A stretch of 64,000 nucleotides of DNA from Sipunculus nudus (taxonomy: Eukaryota > Annelida > Sipuncula > Golfingiida > Sipunculidae). The notes under the pieces were generated by a model. The model ran no database searches, was not told the DNA's origin, and was given only the letters and a program-made list of their open reading frames with translations. The position numbers were made by a program, and so were the translations under genes. Each line of letters starts with the position of its first letter. Position 1 is the stretch's first letter. Positions 12,491-23,072 of this stretch are shown here, piece after piece. Location: positions 99,565,642 to 99,629,641 of the forward strand of contig CM049306.1 of assembly GCA_026874595.1 (NCBI GenBank), in the 5' to 3' direction.

Positions 12491-12671
12491 TTTCCTGAGT
12501 TAAGACAAAAAGTGACGTTATTCTGTTGGGGAAAATAATAATTATTACATCCACGGTTGACTTACGTGTAAACATGTAGCAGTTTTTAATTCCGAGGCTG
12601 GTTTTACTTGAAAAACTCGTCTCCACGTCTGTCAGCGGGAGAATCATAACTTCCGGTAGGAGATTTCCAAA
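12491..12671 (-). promoter_or_regulatory. Candidate KLHDC8 promoter region
   Basis: Relatively GC- and CpG-richer than its surroundings, immediately upstream of the predicted 5' exon. It contains an ETS/GABP-type ACTTCCGG word at about 12,649-12,656, typical of housekeeping promoters. It is directly bordered by the terminal inverted repeat of the element starting near 12,672. Confidence 0.35.
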
Positions 12672-14272
12672 CGGCTATGTGTAAAACTCGGAAGTCCGAA
12701 GTCGGAAGCAAGGACATTTTTTAAAGCAATGATCGAAGCATAATTAAAATGCTACTACATCAATGGAAAGTACCTTTTTATTTTAATTGATAGAATAAGG
12801 TCTTTTTCATCATCATGTAAAATAATCAAAGTTATCCATCCGAAGTTAATGACTATTTTTTGCTCGGAAATGCCCGCTTATGGTCCAAATGTGTAAAACT
12901 CAGAAGCCAGTAATGGCAAATGCACTGGTCATCATATCGTCAGCAAACGTGTCAAGCATTTTCAATTTCTTCAGTATTATGTATTTTTCATAAATTCAAT
13001 CTGTTTTGTAACATTCATGATGCTGTTTTTTTTAATAATATATTATATTGATATTTTATTTCATTTGGTAAAACAAGATTATTTTAACTCATCAATATTT
13101 TACGCTGTTACCACATTTTATGTTGATGGAAACATGAAAAAAATAAAGGTTTTGATAATATTTTATACATGTGCCCCTATAAAAATCACCCTGATAATAT
13201 CATAGAGACTTAAACAGAAAATTTGACAGAACCAAAAAACCGTCCAGTTAATTTTTTACAAGTTGTTTCGAACAAAATATTTTATTTTTAATGTATAAAT
13301 TGAAAAACATTTTCCTCTTCCATTGACCAAAAAAAAAAAATTCATCAGTATTATGAATCTCTTAGACTCTTATCTATTATGTAATACTTTTTATGCCAAA
13401 TTATATTTTACATTTCATGGTCCGGTTGCATTTATATATATATATTATATAAACAAAATTGTAATTTCTTATCGAGATCCTTGTAATCGTACAGTAATAT
13501 GAAGTTGAAGGGTGCAAATTCTGGTTATATGCCCTTATCATGCAATCATTTGCAAACATACTTTAATATATTAATAAATATCCATATATTTGAAGTTGAA
13601 ATGTGATGTTGAAACATCAGGAGTGAAATTAATATAATATAAATATCGAGATTGATAAAGTTTGAAAGAAAGAGTCAAAAACTTGAAAAAGAATAAATTT
13701 TAGTTTTAAAAAAATATTTGCTTAAATTCGTAAATCGATCAGATTATATAAGAATACATGTATTAGTATGTTATATATTATCTGGACTTTTGTATCCCTT
13801 TTCTAAGATATAAATGTAACATTTTTTTTTAAATATCGTTGAACTCTAACATATTGAAAGACATTTCGTTTTTGCATATGATACATGTATGTTTGTTCCA
13901 GCGATGACCTTCTGGGATATATTGAATTTTCATATTTGTTCAACGTATGGAAAATATATTACTATATTTTAATTTGAATGACATCGTAATTTATAACTGT
14001 ATTTTTAATGCCGTACAAGGGTTAATTATACCATATTAATTATGCAGTGGTGCATCCATAGAGGGCGCAAGCCCGTTCAGACGTAATATCTCTTAATTTT
14101 CATTTCTTTTCCAGATTACTTTTTTTATTCCCTAGCAATTTCATTATTATATTTATTACTTTCCAATTCATAAATTGGTGATTTACTCCACTGAGAGAGC
14201 ATACAAATATATACTAGTATAATGAGATCGGAAGTCTTTCCGTTATCACACTTTACTCGATAATAACACCGA

Positions 14273-14332
<60 letters not shown>

Positions 14333-14757
14333 TTTACAAATAAAAAAATAAGAACTTATAGTTTTCCGATTATGTGTCATGTATTGCATCATACACTCAT
14401 TAAAAGCAGAATCATGCATAAGCAATTTTAATAAATGCATGCAACTATAATTATAATGAAACTGCATTTTGGGCACAGTGCGTCTCTGTGACTTCCAAGT
14501 TATACACATTGGATAACATCCAAGCACTTCTGACTGACTTCCGAGATGGCTTCCGAGCACAAAATCTTCCATAACGTTCAGATTAAACAATGGATAACTA
14601 TTATTCTTCACAGAATGATAAAAAAAGATCTTATTCTATCGGGGAAAAAACAAAACGGTATTGAAGCGTTAGCATTTTGTATATGCTTTAAACTGCTTTT
14701 GTTGGTTTCCGGCTTCCGGCTTCCGACTTCCAAGTTTACATACACGACCGCGCCATG
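12672..14757. mobile_element. Long-TIR DNA element beside the KLHDC8 promoter
   Basis: The two ends are inverted copies over roughly 250-290 bp. Left, 12,672-12,930, has GTGTAAAACTCGGAAGTC near its tip, then TAGAATAAGGTCTTTTT and AAAGTTATCCAT. Right, about 14,470-14,757, reads GTAAACTTGGAAGTCGG, TAGAATAAGATCTTTTT and TAGTTATCCAT on the other strand. The core is very AT-rich and has no transposase-like frame, so this is a non-autonomous, decayed element. I could not define a target duplication. A 55-bp (AT)n run lies at 14,275-14,329. Confidence 0.75.
14275..14329. repeat. (AT)n microsatellite
   Basis: Uninterrupted AT dinucleotides inside the inner right arm of the long-TIR element. Confidence 0.95.
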
Positions 14758-15216
14758 ACACATTTAGTTTTGAATGAGAAGTACCGCTTCACGTGAATCG
14801 GTGCCACAGTGATGAAAGGAGGTAATAATTGTAATTATTTTTGTGTAACAACATTTTTTCTTCGATATTTAGCACATATAATTCGACTATATAAGCCTGT
14901 GATGCCTTTTAATACCAAACAGCAAATATTTTGATCCGACCCTTAGAATGGGCGTTCTGTTGTGACTGCCATCATGACTCCAGGCCCTATCAGTTTTTTT
15001 TCCGAAGGCCTGAGTGTCATGTTGTCATGGCTAACCGGTTTGTGACCCGTTCCCATTTTGATGCAGAGAGGAAATAATGTTAATGACTAATGTCATAATA
15101 GGTCTATAAAGCAGAAACAATTTAATAGAGTTATATGCCCGATTATTTAATTTATTTTATGAGAACTTGAAGCTTGATACTATATTTCCTCTTCCAGCAT
15201 CCTATACCTCTATAAG

Positions 15217-15462
15217 GCATTTGCTTATCAGCGCCATCTAGTATTCAAACTATGAACAATTAAAAAGTTAAAGATATCTATATTTTTATTAAACGTTAAC
15301 TTTAATCATTTTCAAGTCAACATAGTGAAGCTTTTTGTATTCCTGTTGGCGATCCACTCACATGTATTAGAATATACAAAGGAATTAGCCAGTTTTAATG
15401 CCTTTCTCAAACGATATGTGTTTCACCAAATGAACACAAGATGGCGCTGATAAGCAATTGCC
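15217..15462. mobile_element. Small MITE with 27-bp TIRs
   Basis: The left end (15,217-15,243) and right end (15,436-15,462) are inverted repeats with about two mismatches in 27, centred on TTGCTTATCAGCGCCATCT. The 246-bp length and non-coding core fit a MITE. The superfamily is unknown; no clear target duplication was found. Confidence 0.75.
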
Positions 15463-15507
15463 GGAGTAACCGTAAATAACAACAGACATGGGGTCTATTA
15501 CAGTTGT

Positions 15508-15645
15508 TCTATTACTATTACTATTACTATTACTTTCAATTTCTGATATTACTATTACTATTACTATTACCACATTTTATCTTCTATTACTATTACTATT
15601 ACTATTACTGGGGTATCTATTACTATTACTATTACTATTACATGA
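15508..15645. repeat. (TATTAC)n hexamer array, left subterminal
   Basis: Clusters of TATTAC units interrupted by short unique words, just inside the left terminus of the hAT-like element. A 60-codon open frame here is translated repeat. Confidence 0.9.
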
Positions 15646-17469
15646 ACTTAAACTAATGGTAGGATTCTAGACCTTGCGCAGCCATGAGTGCTATAAACTA
15701 GCACTACAATCACATGTTTAAATAATATTAAAAGCAACTATATATCATCCAGTTACCTACACAATTTTCTTATACTGTGTTATTGTCATTTACAAGAAGC
15801 CTAATAATACTGGAGATCTTTATTATTTCAGCTTCTTTAATTCTGTTTTTTTTTAATATTTTGAAACCTCAATGATCGTTATTGGGGTGTTTCAAGTCGA
15901 AATTATAAGATAATTGTATGAACTCTTTGATTACATGTAATTAAAAGCAACCCATTGTAAAGGCCTTGGCATATGTAAAATATTGATTTATAATTATATG
16001 CATGCTTGTTCATTTTATATTATTTTCATATATATTTCACATAAATTTATTTTATAGTACATACTTCCGTTTTGATTTAATCTTCGTTCTCATAGTCAAT
16101 AAATAAAGATTTTCAGTGTAACTAAAAATTGTCTCCAGAGGAATTATTCGTGATTATTGCATAATATTATTTAGTATCAAAGCTGACAATTCAGTCCTTT
16201 ATGTACTATCAGGAGAGGAATTTATGTAGGGCTGTGTCCTGTTTCCAAATCCTTATAAATATATCCAATAAAAATACTGTTTACGTCAAGATTCTGGACA
16301 GAAACAAACTGGAGACAAAAGTACCCCATCTTCTCGGGTGTATATATTCATTTGGATGTGATGCCACATTTTATTCCATCACCTAATACATCTTGAGAGT
16401 GACCAGAGAGGTGGTAAACTTTACAATAATGGAAGCAGGCATGGCTTTTATTTTTCAGGCATGCCCTTCTTCATTGCAGCAAAACAAGCACGGGATAATT
16501 TAGGAATGTGGAGAGCAATTTAAAATTACATTAATTTTACATTAATTTTACAAAACAAATAAAATATTATTTAAATTTGGTATTAAACAATCTTGTACTT
16601 TAAATTTTGTACATAACATGATCTAATTATTTGATGTCAAAATTTATATATTTATATATAAATATATATATTTTTATATAAGATATTAAATAATAAAATA
16701 TGAACAGTTACTTATATTCTCATATTATTTAATCAAATAAATTAATATCATGAAAAAATGGTTCATTTAATTTTCAAAATGTAAATTAACAATTTAAGAT
16801 ACTGAATGAAGGTCTGCAAAATTGGTACTATGAAATAACAGACAAGTATTAAAAGAATAGTTTTAAAAGAATATGTATATAAATTAACTAGATAATACAT
16901 GTGCCTGCAGTATGACTTTATCCAAGTGATTGTAGTACTGGTCTGCGTTTATAGCATTGTAGGCTTCAGTACATTATGGGTATTGAAACACCATAAGCTT
17001 ATCATGAACATTTTGGGTCTGCACTGTACCTGGTTCCATATTATATTTTTCTTGAATGATGTGTTATTGCAATTTGTATGATTAAAATGCAAACTGGCTT
17101 GTGAAAACAAATCTAGGTACATTTCAGAATATGCATATGGATTGATGGATGTGAGATAAGATGTACATGTCACAATAATAAAACACTATATTTATCTGTC
17201 TCTTAACATCAAACATGCCTCTATTTTCCATGGTTTACTAATCAAAGGTCGGATTGTGCCAGGTAACTTAATTGGCTGTGACCTACTCTGTCCAGTACTC
17301 TTATGTAATTAGCACCAGTGGTCACCAGCAATGTGGCAGCTGGCCAATGCTTGCCTCAACAATAGGCACATCCTGGGCAGTTACTGGACAAGAACTGAGT
17401 CTGTTCAGCATTATTTGCTGATATGCTTAATGATCAAGGGGCTCACAGGAAGTAATAGAAAGTAATATG

Positions 17470-17610
17470 TATTACTCTATTACTTTGCCTTCTGTTTCTA
17501 TTACTATTACTATTACAGCTCAAATTTTTGAGTCTATTACTATTACTATTACTATTACATGGAAAAAGCTGTAATAGTCTATTACTATTACTATTACTTA
17601 TTACTATTAC
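17470..17610. repeat. (TATTAC)n hexamer array, right subterminal
   Basis: The same hexamer, in the same orientation as the left array, ending at the right terminus of the hAT-like element. Confidence 0.9.
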
Positions 17611-18089
17611 CCCATGTCTGAATAACAATAATCTTTTTCTAAGGTACCCCATTGCATGCAGGTTACCATCGAAAACACTTACCAAACTTGACCCAATTAA
17701 GCATGTCTCTCAAATTTCAGATTGCAGAAACAACCAAAGATAGACAACGGAGGTCACAGACACAGAACATGGAAAGTAATACAGAAAACAGAGTCACTCC
17801 AAGAAACTTTAATCATTTTACACGCTCTCCCATGCAGACCGGATTTATACGCTCCTGCTCCTGATGAAAGACAAATAAACCAATAAAAAAATATTGGTAG
17901 AAACATAACCTCCTTGGCTTTGGCATAGACTCAGTACATTAAATCATCAATGATTCATATGTCATGCATGATTAGCTGGTTGGTGGATACGACTGAAAAA
18001 CATTTGCTCCACAGCTTTAATCAATAAATAAATTCTTAATTTAGCTATTTGTCTCACCTTGTTTCAGCTATGAGACCCAATGGATTTTG

Positions 18090-18290
18090 TTTTGATAATG
18101 GGCGGGGCCAAAATAGACACAGCAACCAAATGCCAGAAGCCGGTGGTTCGGGCGAAAATGCAGGGATTCCGATATACGTTTACGGACATTCACGAAAGAT
18201 ACCGAAACTATTTTAACCAATGAGCAATCACGAAAGAAGTCGCGTAAAGAATTGTTTACTTCCGGTACATGCGTACCTAGATAATGTCTA
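18090..18290. promoter_or_regulatory. GC-box/CCAAT/ETS cluster, possible orphan promoter
   Basis: A CpG-richer island in AT-rich surroundings. It contains GGGCGGGGCC at about 18,101 (Sp1-type), an ACCAAT at about 18,216 and ACTTCCGGT at about 18,259 (ETS-type). No conserved exon follows on either strand. It could serve the 5' UTR exon of the KLHL12 gene, whose first coding exon at 29.25 kb has an acceptor but no visible upstream exon, or an unannotated non-coding transcript. Confidence 0.25.
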
Positions 18291-18678
18291 AGCAGTCATC
18301 TGAATTGAAAACAAGAACAACACCGTGACTGCTGCCCCAGTTTCCAGAGTCTATCTCCAGAAAATCGGCCATTTTATTAGTACCATTTACGTATTTATGA
18401 AAAAGCCAATGCAGCGGCCATATCACCTTGATTATGAAAGGTACTTGATCAGCGACAGCGTTGTATGAATGTTGTTTTGGTGAAAATCTGCCTGTCAGTG
18501 TCATACCTGTCAAATGTACTAAAACTACTATTATGTAGCAGGCCGCCTGGTCCGTGCCCTCAGTCTGCAAGCTGACCTGCTCGGCTGATAACAAGTGCAA
18601 CTGATCTGCGGACAACAGAAATAAATTCTGCAGTAGTCACGGAGGTAAAGCATTAATTTTTTGGCAGAACTATAGAAA

Positions 18679-19952
18679 CCGGGCTTCAGCCTATGGTAAT
18701 CGTGCAATATTAACGGATCCATGTTACTCTCTCTCACAAATAAGTGTGACCACATTTCACTAAAATTTTTTTGCATGATAAAGTTGACGATCCGGCGCAT
18801 CTAATGATATCATATTTTTGTATGTTATTAATATATTTATTTTGCTACAAACTGTCGAAAAAGGGTAGTTTGCCGAAAATACCCAAAATTACGTCGTCTG
18901 TGCCGACGTCATGAATCCACAGTAATATACATATATACCATGTTAAACATTTAGATGATGTCTTATAAAATTTACAGTCAATATATAATATTACCCATAT
19001 ATGTTTATACTTTTTTACCTCTTTTTATCCACATTTCACTTGATGTACGTTCAAGGTGACGACGCCCTGCCGCCAGAACGTAAACAAATGTCGAGTGTCA
19101 CGTGACAAGTCATGCACTTAAAATCAAGAGAGACACGGGAGAAACACGTTCGTCCGCATTATGTTACATCATTTTTTGTTATACTAACATAATAATATCC
19201 TTATTTTTAATAAAATAATTATTAAGTGTGACAACATTTATTAGTTATAATGAATGACATTATTAAGGTGTGATCTCTTTTTTATAAATTGTGTGACCAC
19301 ATATAGTAGTTAGAAATAGTAAAAAAAGGTGTTGTGACCACATTTAAATATATTCTTACATCATCATATCCCTTACTTTTTTCTAAATTTAATCCTGAAT
19401 TTTTTTCAAACCAAGAGACCATATTTTTACCAATAAAAAAATAAGTTGTGACCACATTTTATTTGACCAGCCATATAAGTTTGTATTATATATAGAATAT
19501 TATAAAATGTGGTCACATATGGTGTGACCACATTTTTAAAAATAAATTTTGCCAAAAATAAGTTGTGACCACATTTTACTTGATTAGCCATATAAGTTTG
19601 TATTATATATAGAATATTATAAAATGTGGTCACATATGGTGTGACCACATTTTTCACCAAAGAATATTGACAAAAATAAGGTGTGACCACATTTTATTTG
19701 ACCAGCCTAATAAGTTTGTATTATATATATAATATTATAAAATGTTGTCACATATAGGGTGACCACATTTTTCACAATAAATATTGACAAAAATAAGGTG
19801 TGACCACATTTTATTTGACCAGCCATATAAGTTTGTATTATAAATAAAATATTATAAAATGTGGTCACATCAGTGTGACCACATTTTTTAACAATAAATA
19901 TTAACAAAAATAAGGTGTGACCACATTTTATTTGACAAGCCATATAAGTTTG

Positions 19953-20005
<53 letters not shown>

Positions 20006-20110
20006 ATATATTATAAAATGTGGTCACATGGTGTGACCACATTTATTACCAATAAATATTAACAAAAATAAGGTGTGACCATATTTTATTTGACCAGCCA
20101 TATAAGTTTG

Positions 20111-20151
<41 letters not shown>

Positions 20152-21135
20152 ATATATTATAAAATGTGGTCACATGGTGTGACCACATCTTTTACAATAA
20201 ATATTAACAAAAATAAGGTGTGACCACATTTTATTTGACAAGCCATATAAGTTTGTAATAAATATATAATATTTTAGAATGTGGTCACATATGGTGTGAC
20301 AACATTTTTTACAATAAATATTGACAAAAATAAGGTGTGACCACATTTTATTTAAACAGCCTTATATGTTTGTATTATATACATAATTTTATAAAATGTG
20401 GTCACATATGGATGATATGCCCAACATGGTCCCGTGTTTCTCCCGCGTTCGTCTCGATTTTAAGGGCTACCGGTCTGTTACTCATGGTGAGGGGATGTTC
20501 CCATCTGATTGTCCTTACATAAAGTAGTCTAACAGGACAAAAAAAATAAATAAGATAAATGACATGTCTTAAATGTAGTCTTTATACTCTGTCCACAAAA
20601 ATGACTGTTTATTACACAATTTATATTTATTTGACATATAAAACGTACATAGAGACAAAGCTGAATAGAGCAAGAGTTAACGTGATCAGTCGAATTCATT
20701 CACAGACGACAGTTGCATGATTATGTTTTTGGCGGCACAATGTCGTCAACTTTTATTAAATCTTGGGAAATATGGATATTTAGAGGTAAAATTGTCTTTC
20801 TATCTATGCATAAAAAGATATATTGACTGTAATTTTTGTTAGACATCATCCTTTTGTTTAACATGGTATGCATGTACAGTACTGTGGATTCATGACGTCG
20901 GCTGAGAACGTCTTTGACACAACGTCATTTTGGGTATTTTCAGCAAACTACCCTTTTTCGACAGTTTGTAGCAAAATATATTTATATCAAACATACAAAA
21001 ATATTGTATCATTAGATGCCCCAGATCTTCAACTTTTACATGAAACAGTTTTTTCATTGAAATATGGTCACACTTTTTTGTGAGACCATGAAATATGGGT
21101 CCGTTATATTGCACGATTACCCAGCCTACCGCCGG
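18679..21135. mobile_element. Foldback element with palindromic satellite core
   Basis: The left arm 18,679-19,150 and right arm 20,433-21,135 are inverted copies. Outer tips share GGTAATCGTGCAATAT and AAGTGTGACCA. Middle parts share TTTGTATG, CTACAAACTGTCGAAAAAGGGTAGTTTGC-type sequence and CGACGTCATGAATCCACAGTA-type sequence. Inner parts share CTTAAAATC and CGGGAGAAACACG. The right arm is about 230 bp longer because of extra internal sequence. The centre is a tandem satellite whose unit repeats the GTGTGACCACATTT word already present in the arms. No transposase is seen. Confidence 0.82.
19446..20410. repeat. About 118-bp palindromic satellite (8 units)
   Basis: Eight head-to-tail units start with GTGACCACATTTTATTTGAC at about 19,446, 19,565, 19,683, 19,800, 19,917, 20,076, 20,219 and 20,337. 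Two units are lengthened by (AT)n expansions at 19,957-20,001 and 20,114-20,148. Each unit contains an inverted pair, AAAATGTGGTCACA facing TGTGACCACATTTT, so each can form its own hairpin. Open frames here are repeat translations. Confidence 0.93.
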
Positions 21136-21388
21136 TACAACGGGTGTCGCATAATAAATTGTTTCCTGGAAAAGGCCGATAAATATCATTTTCTTCAGAA
21201 TTCCCGTATTTAATTTTGCCCATAGCTGGAGTTTATTATATTAGAGGAGGAGGGGGTGTGGGGGCGGAGCCCCCATGTAAAGCTTAATTTTCCTGTTAAA
21301 ATAGTAAATGGTTTCCCATTTTCGCGACAGATGCCTCTTCAATCGCAGATATAAATGAACAAAACTTGCTCCTGCTGGTATCTCGTCT

Positions 21389-21640
21389 TCACGGCTCACT
21401 TAGTAGCGTGTAGGGCTCCTAGTCTACAGATCGTAGGTTCGATTCCCGATTCAGGCGACTTCTGATGCTTAGTAGTTGATTATATTAGAAGAGTTGAGTG
21501 TAGGGCCATCTACAGGGAAAAGTAGGAGTTAAAATAGGGAATGAGAGGAGACAATTTTTATTTATATGTTCCTCAATAGAAGCGAAGCCCGCGTTCTATA
21601 GTGGCTCTGATTTTTTTATTACATATTATAAATTTGTTAA
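21389..21640 (+). mobile_element. tRNA-like SINE head and body
   Basis: TTAGTAGCGTGTAGGGCT (A-box-like) and GGTTCGATTCCCG (B box) lie 35-40 bases apart on the plus strand, as in a tRNA-derived promoter. About 180 bp of non-tRNA sequence follows, ending in a T-rich stretch. The head does not match a standard tRNA cloverleaf in full, so I do not call a tRNA gene. The block just upstream, with GGGGGCGGAGCCCCC at about 21,260, may belong to the same or another element. Confidence 0.55.
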
Positions 21641-22919
21641 ATTATAAAATTCATGCAAGTCATTAAAGCCATTTATCCATGAACTTAATTTTGCAAAAGC
21701 AATTGTATGATGCAAAAATGCTAATATTTGACATAAGGTCATGCAATATGTGTTTCCCCACATTTCTGATAACAATAAATGCATGATTATGTGTTTATAC
21801 GTACATATATTTATAATAAAATAATTATATATATACAGATTTTAGAATGAAAAATCTTCAGGTACACATTAACACATGTTTTCATGCTATCACAATCATA
21901 ATTATACATATATATGTATAAAAAACTCTAGGATTTTTCTTATTTTTTGGCTAGAGCTGCATTTTCTTAGATTTTACAGGGAAAAAGCTTAAAACCCTTT
22001 AAAAATCATCTTCTCTGAAACTTTTCAGCCAAATTGTCCAATATTTCACAGAAATGATTCCTGGAAAAATCTCAAGTTTGCTTGAATGGTTCAAGTTCAG
22101 TGATTTTGGCCGAGTTACAGGAAATTTAACTTTGTCATCTGTCCAGAAAAGCATACTAAAATTACAATCTCAGAAACTGCTGGAGCTATCATCACCAAAT
22201 TGTATGCATGCAAATCTTGGTTACATGATTCATATTTGAAATTGAGGTATTGGTGGGGCCACCTGCATCAACCTTTTCAGTACAGGGGTCATCAGTCATC
22301 AGTACATTAATCCATCATTTTTCAGGAATAGCAGGAGCTAGCATCCACAAATTTTATGCAAAAATCTGTCACATATCAAATGTTGTGGGATTGAGTGTTT
22401 TGTGGCACCACCTACATTAACTTATATTTAATGGGGAAAAAGCTAAAAAAACCTTTTTTTTTGGTCAGAAACCTTGTAATTGTAGCCACTTTCAGCTTTA
22501 AAATGTTAAATTTATGATGAAACTGTCAAGCTGAAGGGTTTAATTTTTCACAAGAATATTCTAGGATAAGGTTTTTTTTAAGTGTGTAAGAATAGGTTGG
22601 GTTCATTGATTTTTGGTAGAGTCATAGAAAGCTTAAGTTGGTCTTTAGGCCATTAGTAAGCCTTTTTCAAATTGAGGGCTGCAATAGCCTCCTTCTACAA
22701 AACTGTTGTTTCATTTTATGTAACATTGCACAAAAATGATTCCTAGGTGGCTTTCATTCAAGTTTACTTAAATGAATTTTGGCACAATTATTATACCTTT
22801 TAAAAATGAAAGGACTGCATCTTTTATTACTCTAAACATGTGTATCAAAACCTTTTGAATGCATCAGCTTAAAAAAAAGCATTTTAGCCAAAAGTCTTTC
22901 AGAATGTGTAAACAGATTT
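21640..22919. other. Diverged repeat-like intergenic DNA
   Basis: No gene. Words such as GGGAAAAAGCT recur (21,979 and 22,434), with alternating phrases resembling decayed tandem units, for example CAGAAATGATTCCT and CAAAAATGATTCCT. This looks like an old satellite-cored element that can no longer be delimited. Confidence 0.45.
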
Positions 22920-23072
22920 ACCAACAGGCGCCACCAACAATAATTTTTGCACAGTGTATGTCCCTGCTTATTTCGCAAGAGGGGTTTGACATATTAGTCT
23001 GAAATTGTGCATATGTATATATCTCTGATAGCTTTGTTGTATACAAGACTGGTGGTGCCAGCTACAGTCATT
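22920..23072 (+). repeat. Family-A satellite monomer upstream of C1
   Basis: It contains GGTTTGACATATT, TGCATATGTATA and a GGTGGTGCCA word, in the same order as the 279-bp units at 26.3-27.2 kb (element A). Element C1 begins immediately after it, as if inserted into an older family-A copy. Confidence 0.6.

Larger units (their letters stand above)
15483..17620. mobile_element. hAT-like non-autonomous DNA transposon
   Basis: The ends are perfect 12-bp inverted repeats (CAGACATGGGGT at the left, its complement at the right). They are flanked by identical 8-bp direct repeats AATAACAA at 15,475-15,482 and 17,621-17,628. An 8-bp duplication with a CAG-type terminus is the signature of the hAT superfamily. 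Both subterminal regions are filled with TATTAC hexamer arrays. The 1.8-kb AT-rich core has no frame resembling a hAT transposase, so the element is non-autonomous or eroded. Confidence 0.85.

Noticed and set aside
18277-18615. 112-codon minus-strand open frame
   Set aside because: No recognisable domain; overlaps the promoter-like island, and I see no splice-supported extension.
19427-20042. Two long open frames on the minus strand
   Set aside because: They are periodic translations of the 118-bp satellite and include an (AT)n run; no independent coding signal.
21391-21461. tRNA gene on the plus strand
   Set aside because: B box and A-box-like words are present, but pairing of a full cloverleaf is poor and the flanks look like a SINE.
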